NCBI GenBank assembly: GCA_033064195.1
Contig: JARBJD010000005.1
Coordinates: 1 to 64,000 of the forward strand
DNA: 64,000 bases
From: Blattamonas nauphoetae
Taxonomy: Eukaryota > Preaxostyla > Oxymonadida
Direction of reading: 5' to 3'
This document shows positions 21,338-34,167 of this stretch, in pieces; within the stretch, counting starts at the first letter, position 1; every line of letters starts with the position of its first letter. The translations under genes and the position numbers were made by a program. A model generated the notes under the pieces. It was given only the letters and a program-made list of their open reading frames with translations. It was not told the DNA's origin and did no database searches.

Positions 21338-24300
21338 TCAGCGTGGATGTTGCGTTTCCACATTCCCGCCCAGAGAGGAAGAGAGCACAAACAAGTTGAA
21401 ATTCATTAATTCACCAATATCTCCTTTTTTGTCGAACATCCACATCTGATTAAGCATAACTTCGAACCCTTCAGAAATCAGAGCTACCAGCATCCGAATT
21501 CCAGATTGGCCCACTTCTGGGTCTTGTTTCTTCCACGTTACGAACGAAGGGAACAGTTTCCGGTAGGTGTGATAGTTGTTGTGATATCCTTCCGTGAATG
21601 TGAGATAACTCAACAATGTCATCACAATCGGAGATTCGAGGACAAACTCCAATGTTGAGAGGTAAAAAGGTGCAATTTTGATGGAGGTATCCAATAGAAT
21701 CAGGAAAGACTCGATCAAGTCTCCAGAGAGGATGTACAGATTAGAGATCAGAAACAACACATATTGGAACGATGAGATCATGACTTTCCGAAAGACCATT
21801 TCATAACAGTTGAATCGATCGACTGCAGTTGTGATGTTGAGGATCTGGAGAGCTCTCCGATCAGCATGGACGAGAAAGTTGTTGATGATTGACACAAGAC
21901 TGCTGGGTATCTCTTCATTTCCTTCATACTACTCACGTATTGTCTCGGTGATTCAAGATGTGGAAAAAAATGAGCATTTTGCGCGAAATGAACCATTCAT
22001 TGAACATGGAATGATACTCGCACATCTACTCCTCTCAGTTTCCATCATCAAACTCGGTAAATCATCCTTCCATCTCTTCTCGCTCAAAATCCATCAGTCG
22101 ATGGATGAGTTCTTCTTCGTCAACATGTTCCATGTAGATCAGACGGCGAGGCACTGTGTGAGGAGTGAAACAGACTTCAGCGGGACAGTTCGCTCCAAAT
22201 TGTTTCAACATCCGCCACAGCTCACAATCGTCTGTCTTCTCAATCAGGTTCTCCAATCCCTCCTCTCTGAACGCAACAAAGGTCGGATGGAGGTCGGTGG
22301 GAAATGGATTCGGGTAGTTGATAAGATGGGACAGTGAACTGAGCGATGCATGGAGGCTGTGTTCATCTCGTGTGAAGATGAGTGAGATTAATTTGTGAAG
22401 CTGAGATGTGGACTTTTCCACAGTGTCGATGTTCTGAGAAGAGGTGAAGATGAGAAGAAATTGATTTGCGAAGCTAAAAAAGTCATCTTCCGCATCATTC
22501 TGACGAAGAGAGAGAAGAATGAAGCGATAGAAGTCGGTGGGGAGAAAGTGATTCAAGAGTGTGCTAAAGTAAGGGTATGACCATGACACAATGTTGAAGA
22601 CAGCAGAAACAATCACTGTTGGTGTTGGTTGACTTGCGCTGTTAGATGTCATCGGAGAGGAGAGGAGAGGGCTGTGGCGAGGCGGGGCGAGAAACACAAC
22701 GATCAAAGCATTGGCTTGTCTGACAATCTCGTCGACGATAGGAATTGTGAGTGGGTTTGGAGGCTGTTCAGAAAGGAATTTACTGAATTCAACGAGATCG
22801 TCTAAGTGAGTGTGTGGGATAACTGTGTGGAGGAGGATGGATGAGATGACGAAGAGGAGTGAGTGTGGTTGAGGAAGTATGTCAGATGGAGCGATGAAAG
22901 GAATGGTGATTGTGGAGAGAGTGAATGGGGAGGGAGACACAGAGGTTGTTATTGAGATGATCGCGAACACGTCGAGAAGTGGGAAGAGGACACCGAAATC
23001 GGTTGTGAGAGCGAGAGAGGCGAGGACAGGAAGGAACGGTGCGGCGTCGAGTGTCATTCTCCTCAACTGAACTCCCAGCACGTGTAGACATGGCACAATC
23101 ACTTCTGTCGTCTCCCGATCCTCCCCAACCACTTCACCATCCCCCACGCCCTCCCTCCTTCTCACCACCATCCTCCCCAACACTCCCAAAAGCATTTTTT
23201 CCAATTCTGTGTCTGTCTCCACCTTTTTCGCAAGAATGATCCAACCCGGATTAAACGTGGATCCAAGTGTCTTCTCCATCCATCTCCATGCTGCCCCACA
23301 CAACACTACATCATCTCTCTGTTCCGCCAGACAGACCAGTCTTCGCGCGCTCTCCTCCATCACCTTCAATGTCTCCGGTGTCCAATTTAGGTATTGCGGA
23401 GTGGCCGCAGAGAGTGCGAGGAGAGAGCGGGGATTCGTCTCGGCCAGAACGACCATTTCCATCGTTTCTGTCATCACGTCATACGACATAATACACAGCT
23501 GCACAAACACACGCCATCTCTCGTCCCCCTCCGCCTCTCCCATCCTTCTTCGGAGAGACTCTGTAAAATCTGAAAAACACTGTTTGTCATCTGTTCTCGG
23601 AGGATTCAGAAGTTCACCAACGTGGAATCGTGCACTTGCGACGAGCTTTGGCGAGATGTCGAATGGATCGACGGGTATTCCCTCCAAAATAATCCGAGCG
23701 AGATGGACGCGAATGTCTGAAGGGCTGGACCAGTACTGTCGAGTCAGACAGGAGAGAGATGTCATCATTTGCTCTTTCGTGTTGAGATTGACAAGTTGGA
23801 AGAGACGGAGGGCGACAGCAAGTGTTGTTGAGAGATCTGCTTTCCAAGATTTGTGCAAATGCGACAGGTCAAACAGAACGGAGATTTTAGCGGAGAGAAC
23901 ATGAGGCACGAGAGACTGAAGTTTGGAGAGTGTGGAAGGATGGGCTGGATTGTTCCACATCTCCCGTTCTTCCTGTGTGGGTTGGATGAGTGACGAGAAA
24001 AGCGGAGTCTGTGGAAGCCTGTGTGGAGGAGTTGCCGCACGGAGTGCTGACACGAGAGAGCCAAGGAGGGAATTAACCATTCTAGCAGTGAAAATGGTTG
24101 CGGCGGTACGCGACTGGAGATGAGTGTCACTGTCAATTGTGTTGATGAGGGTGCCAGAATAGGCACCCATCGAGAGTGCTCTGATTCTCGTCTCTTCTTC
24201 TTGTGCGTCCGGGAAGAATGGCCAGTCAGGCGGAAGTGAGAGGATGGGAGGAGTGTGGTGGAGAAGAGCGACTGTTTGGGAGACAGGCAGTTGGAAGAGA

Positions 24301-24545
24301 GATGAGACACTTTTGATGGCTTCTGTCGACAGTTCGTCGTCGGTGCTCGCTGTACACATCATCAAAAAGACGAGATATGAGCCGAATCTGTTTGTGTCGT
24401 CTCGTTTTTGTGTTTGTTGCGTGATGTCTGTCGAGAGTGTTCCCAATAGTGTTTTCAGAACCGGTGTGTCTCGACCAAAGCTCAGACACCGAGGCTGGTC
24501 TGGATGGTCGGAGCGAACCAGCAGTGTGTGGAAAACATATTCTAA
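21338..24545 (-). CDS. gene D, 3' part: large helical protein
   Basis: The downstream part of a large minus-strand gene whose upstream part is at 48230-49626. A continuous frame of about 825 codons (24545 to 22062) is rich in Leu-helices (LLGTLSTDI, FIAPSDILPQPHSLLFVIS), suggestive of an armadillo/HEAT-like repeat protein, but no family is recognised. A further exon block (about 22010-21338; FNEWFISRKMLIFF, SLVSIINNFLVHADRRALQI) follows after a GTGAGT...CCCAG intron of about 34 nt near 21935-21902; the link between the two blocks is not certain. The frame at 24545 joins directly to 48230 if element E1 is removed (ESKI to LEYVF). Stop TGA. Confidence 0.65.
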
Positions 24546-24652
24546 TGTCATCGCTACGCTCTGACACCCAACAAACCAGGGCTTCATTAACAACTGAGAC
24601 CGGTGACGTGGAAATATACAATGGGTGGCCTACCGAAAGATCAAACAAAACA
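24546..24652 (+). repeat. E1 left inverted terminal repeat
   Basis: The first approximately 22 bp (TGTCATCGCTACGCTCTGAC) are left-specific and recur only inside the internal complementary region. The rest matches the right end inverted. Confidence 0.7.
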
Positions 24653-27548
24653 GAATACGTACATGTCCTCGTCGCAAACTAACCAACTACTATTCATGAA
24701 ACCCTTTCTATACTGGTTGACAACACCCAAATCAAGCTTGGACTTGCTCGATGACTGATTAAATGAACCGCATTTCAACTCTTCTCTCGGACACAGGTTC
24801 TCGAACAAAGCTGCAAATTCCAGTTTTTGAGGGAGAAATCCCCAGATACGAAGTGACAAGTCATCGTCCAATTATGCATAGTGGGCAAATCAACAAGAAA
24901 TCCGCCAACCAAATCGAAAGATGGGTGATTCTCTTTGAAAAATCGCAAAACACTAATGTGCGTCACCAAAAATTATTTTTTGCGGAATTACCATTCGTCT
25001 GTTCAGTCGACTGAAAATGAGTGAATTACCGGATTTCAAGGAAGATCGCGTTCGATATCTCCTTTTTTTGTTCAGGACTCTTCTGCACATTTTTTGTAAC
25101 AAAACAGGTCCAAAGACAAACTACCGATAATTTACAACAGAAAAAACCAATTCTGTGTGAGAGCACTGGTATAAACTCCTCCATTGAAGAAAAAGACACG
25201 AAAAGTGCGGATTGACATATTCAATATTCTCGATATATTAGGTCCGAAACATTTGTTGAACGTGTCTAACAGAGACTCTCTGAGGGAAATACTGAAGGAC
25301 CATGGTGTTTGAGGCGAGGTAGTACAGATTGATGACGATTGAAAAGAGCATTCATTTTTGGGTCTACAAGACCAGAAATGCATGAATAAAGACATACCAG
25401 CGAGCGAAAACTATCGATAACATCCGATTGAACGATTTATGTGAGAGTTATCTCGTTGTGCTCATTGTTCCGGCGCACCTCAAAAAAATCCCGAGTATCT
25501 GAACGTGAGAAAGAAAGAAACGGTACAAACCATGTTGTGAGTGTGTAATCCACAGTTTGATGTCGGTTTCATCATTGATATATATATCGAACAGAAGTCT
25601 GATGGGTGATTAGTCGCCTGAGCATCGGATCTGCGATAAAGTTCGCCAACATGAAGAAAAGACGAAATTCACACCTTGAACATGGAGAGAGCACCTGTGA
25701 CGGTGAGTAGAGGGTATTTGTCGATGAATATCAACGTACAGGCGCTGGAGTGACGGATGCGATTTTTGAAAAAGAATCACCCAGATCAATGCAAATATGA
25801 CGTTAGAAATATGGAGTTCTTTGCGACGAGGGTACACTTTGTGGTCTCCTGTTAAACGCAATATCTGATTGGAGCCACTAAACTCGACAAAATTTTGGGA
25901 TACCAGCAAATTCAACAACATTCATGAATCCACCATGACAAACTAGGCTCATCAACACTATGGCCAGATACATGCGAAGAATCAATTTCTTTGACTAAAA
26001 ACTCTTAATGTCGTGACAACTCAGAACATCATGCGAGAGCTCGCATGTCAAGGACCATGTAGTCGTTGCGGCCTCAATGCGTGCTAAGAAGCAACACAAC
26101 TCCAAACCCAAGGTCAAATCTTCAACAATTATTTAAACGGGGAGGGATCCTGTTTCCCTCCTTAACTCCTGGTCGTTCAGACATACTTCGGGAGGCCTCT
26201 CAAATCAGAAAAGCAGCATCTCTCAGCTCTGTAGCAATGCTTTTGAATTCAAGATCTTACAGCTTGTGCATATCTTGGAACTGATTGTATGAAATGATGA
26301 TCTCCCGAAGAAGGAGGAGGTGAATGGAAAATCTCCGAACCAACTGATGAATGAGGGCTTTGTCTGTCCGAGGTTCTATGTCGGTAAGAACAATCAACCA
26401 TGGTGTTAACAAACCCCTGCGCTACTTGTGAGAGCTATATCACACTTATCAACTCGCAAGCCATGGTCATTGGCGGACATGATCTATGAAGGACAAGCAC
26501 CCGCTGACTCTTCTTCTTTGCTTGCATTAGCCGTGAATAGATCACCTCTAGTCCGAATCGCATTACAACTTGCGCCATATGGAAATATAGAGTCACAGCT
26601 CATCAGGAATGACCAACTCAACTCTGGCACGTTTTTAAATGATTTATACGGAAAGATCCCGAAATCCAAGTGCAAATGATGATGATATATGACTCGGCAC
26701 TGAGAAATCAGACTCCAGCAACCAGGTTCGAGGAACACAAGACAGTCCTCAAAATACTTGGAAGTACATGCACAGACTACCAAAAAGAACGGACAGCGGG
26801 AAGATTGAAACCAATCAAGTATTCAACGCATCAATAAACATCTGGCAAAGGCAAGCTCGGGGAACAAAAGTTTTATCCAGGAGCACCTCAGAAAACATCG
26901 AGTGCCTCAACACAACTTGGAGTCGAAGCTGAAATGAACACAACCAGTTTTGACGAAGTGATTGTTGCTCTCTTTCCCACTTAAATCACGGCTGGATTGT
27001 TCACGCAGGATGTCATCAAGGCAGGACGTGCTCAGCAACTCCCGTTCAACGTGTTAGTGAGGGATTTCGCTCGGAAACAAGCATAAACCTGGTTTGACAT
27101 CCGACGACACTGACGAACCAAGAATGCTTCTCTGTGGAGTATAGTCACCACTTTGGCAAAATCTGCCACACTGCCAGTAATCAATGGGGCCAGTCGCGGA
27201 GAACACATTGTTGAAGACCGATATCGAAGTCGAAGGAAACAGATCGAAGCGATACTGCTTCTGACACCGAACTATTCGACCTGGGATGACATCCACAGGA
27301 AGAGACTCACATCATTGACTCTGATTGTGTCTTACGCAACTCCAACAGTGACTTTCCCAGAGCCACCGAATGGAATGTCAGGAATCAGTTTTGACGAAGA
27401 CGATTGGAGTTGAGTCGAATGTCAGCAATGCAACGGGTCCAGGTGAGTGCTCCAAGATACTCAAGATCAACTCGCCGGACATGGTGAGCAAGACGGTGTG
27501 GCAGCTATGATTGCGTAGCTCACCGGTTATGATACTGTACGTTTTGTG

Positions 27549-27665
27549 GACGCGAAGGGAGTTGCAACGGAAGCCAGATCTTCCACTCCACGCGAAGGGA
27601 GTTACAAAGGAAGTCAGATCTTCCACTCCACGCGAAGGGAGTTACAAAGGAAGTCAGATCTATTC
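27549..27665 (+). repeat. 40-bp tandem repeat, about 2.9 copies
   Basis: Unit starting CGCGAAGGGAGTTACAAAGG; the first copy differs slightly, the next two are nearly identical. Confidence 0.8.
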
Positions 27666-28624
27666 TTCCATTGTAGTCTTATGCTCTCCCCCAAAAAAGC
27701 TTGGTCCACTTTCATCGAGCCAGAAAGAATGGGCTATGATGCAAAGACTGTCCCGAGGGATTCTCTCTCGTCAAGACCACGACTGCTGGCGGAACTGAAG
27801 CGATGTTGCGGAAGTTGGGGGAAAACGAGAAGACTCGTTGGAACTACTCGATTGTCAGGGACTGTCGCAACCATTTGGATCAGGAGACGGAAGGGTGACA
27901 AATGATAAGAACTACCGGATGGCCCGCTCCAACTTTGTCGAAATCACTGTTATTCGCTGCAAGGTGATGAGAAGGAGTGAGGTAAGAATGGGGTTGGGAG
28001 GTGATAAGGACGTCATGAAAGAACAGGCATACTGGGCTTGTTCACCACAAGGTGGAGCTAGCATCGAGGAAAGCAGAAGATGGGTTGAGAACAGACTTGC
28101 TGGGACAGAAGTGAAAGGAATGGAGGAGACAGAACGCCATTCAAGTTACACCCTGCACAAGATCGTTGAATTGAAGAACAGTCGGATGGGAGAAGCTGAA
28201 GTGATATGACGGAATTTGAGGAGACTTGACGCCAGTTGAACTAGAGACTAAGTAATAGCAGGATTGCATCTCAGTAGTATTGATAGCTGGGAAAGAGTAC
28301 TGGATTGAAGGACATGGAGAAGCGAAGAAAGCACAAGACAAGAACAAACTCTTCGTAAATGATCTAATGTTCCATATTGACATCACGGGATGGATGAGGA
28401 AGACGAAGATTCACTGCACTTGACAGATTACGAGCAAGATTGCCTGAAGACATCAAGGAACAAGGAGTCTGGATGGTACCGAAGAATACACTCCCAAGAG
28501 TGTTCAGAATGGATACAAACCCGTCACCAACCCAACAACAAGCGGGACAGGTTCAATGAATTGGCAGTTGGCAGTGAATTCGAAGCAATCAAATACAAAT
28601 GCTTCATCAGCTGTTGAGATCAAA

Positions 28625-29060
28625 AACGAAGAAGTCTGTAAGGGCAGAGGAACATCCTCCCAAAAGAAAGATTGCGAGCGGACCCGAAACAAGGTCGTGG
28701 CAGTTGAGTGAGAGTGCAAGGAGACATCCTTGGGAGAAAGAGACCTGATTAAGTTCGGGCATGTTCGGCACTTTCTCCAACATTTTCACCTCAACGACCA
28801 CCTTTGGAAGAGGGAAAGCTGCAGTTGACTTGGAGGAGGATGAGATCGAGAACAAAGAAGTGTGTCAGGGCGGAGGAACATCCTCTCAGAAGAAAGATTG
28901 CATGCTGACCCGAACCAATGTCGTGGAAGTTGAGTGAGAGTGCAAGGAGACATCCTTGGGAGAAAGAGACCTGATTAAGTTCGGGCATGTTCGCACTTTC
29001 TCCAACATTTTCACCTCAACGACCACCTTTGGAAGAGGGAAAGCTGCAGTTGACTGAGGG
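28625..29060 (+). repeat. 226-bp direct tandem duplication
   Basis: Two copies, with landmarks such as GTTGAGTGAGAGTGCAAGG at about 28703 and 28929; only a few differences. Confidence 0.8.
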
Positions 29061-29403
29061 AGGTTTGGGTTGGAGTGGAGTATTATGGCAAAGTGAGACT
29101 TGAGTAGTGACTCGTGAAGGAAGAAGGGCAGGCATGACTCGGAAGAGGAAAGAGAGTCGGGAGTACGGAATGGAGAGAGTGCTGAGTTGGTAAGAGAACT
29201 CGCAATCAGGGCTTTCCAAAATGGGAGCCATGTTCGAAAATAGCTATCAAAAACTGAGAAAATGGTTGTCTAATTTAGAGTAGGCTATCATAGGGAGCCG
29301 CAGACTATGTGTTCGGCAGAAAGGGAGAACGAGAGGTTTTGATCGAACCCAACATTAAATCAAAGTACCAGTTCTTTTTTCTCTAATCTTGGAAGTTAGT
29401 CAT

Positions 29404-31291
29404 ATGGATCAAATTGGTAAACAATCAGCCCTCATACAGAGGTTTCAGATCGAATTCGGCAATTCTGACTCCGTCTTTCGGATTGTGGAAGATTCAGGAA
29501 TTATTTGTACTCTCTGTTCGAACTACTACAAAAACATCTTCAAAACACAGAAAGCTTTCATCAATCATCCTTCCTCGACGCTAAAATTCAACAATTTAAC
29601 GAAACATATCTCGTCTAGAAGACATCAAGCAGCAGAAAACGATGATGTGCCCACAAATGTTCCAAACAAGCGGTCGCTCCCGCTTCCTCAACTCTCTGAA
29701 ATTCTACTCCAAAATCTATTTCGTGCCGTGCATTGGATAGTCAAAAACAATCAACCGATCCAACTGTATTCGTCACTAATTGAACTTCTAGATCGAGCCT
29801 CGGGTGTGCCATCGGAATCAGTAGGCACATATAGATCTCATCGATCGTTTCGGAAAGGCTTAGCAATTCTTTCAAAGACCTTCGGCTTCAGATCAAACAA
29901 TCTGAATTCATCATTTCCAAAGTTTTGTCTTGTTCTCGACACTACCACAGACTTAATGGGTCAAACCCATCTCATTATTTTACTAACGTTCCTTGATTTG
30001 GATTTCACGCCACAATCACAAATCCTCGCACTTCCTGCATTGGAAACCTCATCAGGAGAGGAAATGCAAATCTCGATTCAGAATGTTCTATCGAAGCACA
30101 ATCTCGACGTCTCACAATGCATTGGGCTTTCGACAGACGGGGCCAGTTCGATGGTAGGTCTCCAAAATGGATTGCTGGGAAGACTTAAGAGGGTTGGGTT
30201 CTGTGGCTTGCACGTACACTGTTTTGCACATCGTGTGCAAATCCTCATCAACAGAGTCCAACAATTCACCCACAATTCTCAATTTAAGCAAGCGATCAAA
30301 GAGCTCCAACGTGGTGCAGCGTGGCTAAGAAAGAGTGGGAACAGGGAGGAAACGATTGGAGGCACTGCAGAGACACCAACATTCCCATCTCACAACTATC
30401 CCGATTGTCCATCGAATCCGGTGGACGTCGGTGTATCGGTCTCTCACCCACGCTATCGCTGTCTTTTCTTCCATGAGAAAAGTCATCCAGTCTTTGCTTC
30501 ATCACGCAAAAGGATCTATCCTTGAAGTCGGCTTGGTCAAGTTCTCTACTGTCACAATTTATCATTCTCGAACGAATTTTAACACCTCTAAACAATCTGA
30601 CACTTGCTGTGCAGTCGGAAAGGCTCACAGTTTTTACGCTTCAGCAGAAGCTCAATCAAACTATCCTGGAACTCTCTGAAATTGGCTCACCATCTCTTCT
30701 CCTCGAGTCAATTTCGAATCGAACACTGTTTGATGCATCTCTACAGGATCTGGAAATTGTGAGTAATGGATTGAGGATGGCAGCTGATTTGGAGAAAGAG
30801 TTGCGGGCCGAGACAAAACAAGGAGAGTGGAGGTTGTTGGTGGACTTATTTTCTTGGACCGACGAAGACGAACTAATGATGTCGAGGAGCGCATTCAAAC
30901 AGCTATCGGATCTCCTCTCCGGACATTTTCCCACTTTTCAAACAATTTCTCTCGATGCTGAATTTGATCGTTATGTTCTAGTCTGTCAAGAGAATCCAGG
31001 TCTTTCTCTCGAAAGAGGCCTCCAGAGGGCACTTCATTTCTCGAGTATGAACGACGTTGGTTCGTTTCCACGCATCACCCTTTTTCTCACATGTGTTTCA
31101 TCCTTTCTCCTACTTCAGTTGCTGCTGAGAGAGGATTCAGCCGAAAGAACCGGATAAAGACTTCATTCCGAATGTCTCTCTCGAACAAAACCTTGGAGGC
31201 CCTCTTCCTTCACTCAACAAATGGGCCAGAGACTCTCTCAGAAGATCAGCTCACTTCATTCATCTCAAAGTATAGACAAAACATCCACTGA
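29404..31291 (+). CDS. hAT-family transposase, frame-broken
   Basis: The transposase of hAT-1. The N-terminus has a BED/TTF-like zinc-finger region (CTLCSNYYKNIFK ... LTKHISSRRHQAA, residues about 25-75). A catalytic-domain stretch follows (FCLVLDTTTDLMG, LSTDGASSMVG, LHVHCFAHRVQI), and the C-terminal hAT dimerisation motif (TSVAAERGFSRKNRIKTSFR) ends it. Coding passes through three frames, with changes near 30345, 30525 and 31090; these may be small indels or an unseen intron. As it stands the protein is not made whole from one frame. hAT identity is firm, function doubtful. Confidence 0.85.
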
Positions 31292-31317
31292 CTCGATATT
31301 CACCGATTCGACGCGGT

Positions 31318-34167
31318 GTGAAGCGCTATGGGTCTCCAGAAATCTCAGTTGGTGAAAAGGTGATGAAGCCAGGGATTGGATTTGGAACCCAGATTGAAAG
31401 GCTCTCAGCTGAAATGGATCGATGTGATGAATGGGAAAGAGAAAGTGAAGCTACTCTGGTCTGGAGCAGTTTGGCCAATGAACAGACTCATTCTTCAATG
31501 CTGGTGCTCCCGTGTTCAAACGACTCAATCAGATCCATGCCAGTTCCATTTGATGCTCCACTTCACAATCACACCAACTTTGAACAGGTGAATTCATTCC
31601 CTCCTCGTTTTGACCCGGTTTTCCAACATTTCTCTGGCCGCCGGAATCAAGAAGTGGAAAAGCAAGATACTCCTTCTTTGTCAACACAGATTCAGAAAGC
31701 CTTTTCGTCACAGGAGGACAATTTCGGGACAGAACAGCAGGATTCTTCGGATCTGAATGAAGAAATGATGGAGAATTCGATGTTGTACCTTCCGACAATG
31801 CGATTTTCTTGAAAGAGAATGCCTCTTCAACATCCAAACTCACGCCTCGCCCGACTCCTCAAATCTCTATGCACAGGCCGCCTCTCACCCACTTCGAGAG
31901 CTTCACAAGTGCAACACTCGCCAATGAGACAGGAACAGAAGAAGCTGTTCATGCCATCGCCTCCACACCCCAACCACCCCGCGCACTCGTCTCTCTTCGT
32001 CACCCTCGCTTTCGCCATCCCAACGCACCCCTCCCGCGATGATTGAATACGAAGGGAAGATCGTTCGTCGTCGCTACAACCCAAGTCGCACACCGTCCAA
32101 CGACGACCATCTCTGGCGGAGAGTGCCGAAGTATCAAGTTGACAAATATCCCATGGAGGAGAGTGGATCAGAACCAATGACACCAGATTCCATGATTTCG
32201 ATGTACAACGAAGGGCTGCTGTCGACCGAACCAGAAAGAAGGAGGGTTTCTGAACCGATTCAAATCAGAGACTAAACAACCACACCTCCTTCCCTCCGCA
32301 GATCGACGGAGCACGCACACGAATCGGCAGTGGCGTCGCCTCGAGTGGTTCAGAACAGACTGTCGCTCCAATTTGAGGAGGTCAACCTGCCTGTTTTGAG
32401 GTTTACGAACTCTACGACAGCTGAAGGGATTCAAACGAGAGATATGATCCTGGAGATCCCAGAAGTGTTGGGGAAGGATGAGGAGATTGACGGCACACAC
32501 GATGAACAGGCAGTTCCAGCGACGGAACCAGCAATGGTGAAGGAACCAGCGGAAGAAACACAAGATTCACTTTCACAAAACTCATCATCATCAATCCAAA
32601 TTAGCAGTCTTTCTCACCAAAGCCAGGATCAAACTCCATCCGAATCGAAAGAAGAAGGCGACACACACTCCTTCAAACTCGATCGCCCGATAGCCAATCC
32701 CCGATCCACAACCATCACAAGCGCGCTCTCCCTCTCCAGAACCCGTCCTTCCTCAACAAAACTCATCATCATCAATCCAAATTAGCAGTCTTTCTCACCA
32801 AAGCCAGGATCAAACTCCATCCGAATCGAAAGAAGAAGGCGACACACACACTCCTTCAAACTCGATCGCACCAACTCCTCCAATTTCGGCCAAGTCGCCA
32901 CTTCACCACCGTCTCCCTCCCTCGAAGCTTCGAGCTCGCCAAGTCCTCCTTCTTCGCCATCTGATTCGTCGTCGTCCGCCTTCCTGTCTCAACTCACCAG
33001 CGGCGAAACACCAGCGCCTGTCTCGGAAACCAACGATTTCTTCAACACTCCGCAGGCCTCTCTCGTCAAACGACAGTCAGGATTCACCAAAACAAGCCCT
33101 GATTTCCTGAGCGATTTGGAGGGAATGAAGGATGAGGCGGGTGAGTCGTTGGGTGTTGCTCGTCAGATGGTGTTAGAGACACTTCCCCCACTCCCACCGC
33201 CAGCTCCGTCGTTGATGAGACCGAAGGAAGAAGAATCGATCGTCCCACATCAACCTGTCCTTCTTCCAGCGATCAAACTGAATAGAACTCACTCCCTCCC
33301 TCAGAATCTCAAGATGATTCTAATACCATCGACGACAGCGCTGAATCAGCCCAAAAGTTCAACTATTACGCTCCAAAACCAGACTCACTACTCGATTTAC
33401 ACCATCGCTCCCGAAGAGACCTCATCTCTTCCGACGCCGAGCTCTTTTCTTCGTCCGACGATGCACACTCAACTATCCCTCGCTCGCCTCTGACAGATTG
33501 GAAAGCTGACGAATACACACTCCCAACGTTGCAGTCGATGGTTGGACTGAAAAAGAAGAAGAAACCGCGCAAGTCAGCCAGATTCTCCGCAGACCGATCG
33601 ACAAAGTAGATGCGAATGGAAAGACAGCAGAAAATGATCAACGAGCAGATGGAGCAGGAGCGGATGAATTCGGAGGTGACAGCGAAGCCGAAGACGAAGA
33701 AGAAGGGACGAAATATCAAAGTGACGAAAGAGGAAAAGACGAACAGTGTCTTCCAGCCATCCACGCCTCAAGCCGGCGGAAAGAAGAAGAAGATGCTGAA
33801 GAAACAACCGCCGTTCGGAGCGAACAAGCCGGGTCTTCTTTTGATGCCACTGACTCCACGCTCCACGCCACAGCAGCACCCGCTCACGCCACAACTCAGA
33901 GGACAGCAACTGGCGACGTCGCTGACTGGACTGAACGTGACTGCGTCGCTCCTCCAGCCACTCACATCCACATCCTCCACCACTCAGCCGTCGACACCTC
34001 AACCATCTGTGTCTCTTCGCTCGAGACGAACATCACTCTCGCCAAGTCCGAATGTTGGGAACGATCGAGGCCAATCCCCAACCACGTCACCCCACCTCTC
34101 CCTCATCAGCACTCGATCCATGCAAGGTCGCCTTCCCTTCTTCATCTCCCTCCACTCTCTCGTGTAA
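31318..34167 (+). CDS. Ser/Pro-rich protein segments carried in hAT-1
   Basis: Unknown protein. Several plus-strand blocks look coding: 31318-31812; 32039-32785 (YEGKIVRRRYNPSRTPSNDD, then RLSLQFEEVNLPVLRF); 32880-33490; and 33500-34160 (TLPTLQSMVGLKKKKKPRKS, then PPFGANKPGLLLMPLTP). The composition is disordered, Ser/Pro/Lys-rich, with phosphorylation-type sequences. In-frame TAA (32273-32275) and TAG (33607-33609) interrupt blocks whose flanks remain coding-like. A 114-bp direct duplication lies inside. It resembles a cellular regulatory or scaffold protein more than a transposon protein, so capture by the hAT element is possible. Exon structure unresolved. Confidence 0.4.
32577..32873 (+). 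repeat. 114-bp direct duplication, 181-bp period
   Basis: Copies at about 32577-32690 and 32758-32873 share ACTCATCATCATCAATCC onward; they differ by a 2-bp length change in a CA run. Confidence 0.85.

Larger units (their letters stand above)
24653..29198. other. E1 left interior, decayed, no confident gene
   Basis: About 4.5 kb with only short, unconvincing reading frames on both strands. It holds two internal tandem duplications (listed separately). Its length and position match the interior of element E2, so it is probably the original body of an E1-family element, long decayed. I name no gene in it. Confidence 0.45.

Noticed and set aside
24546-24593. N-terminus of gene D starting at 24593
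   Set aside because: The first 16 codons of that frame are element E1 terminal repeat; the host sequence starts at 24545.
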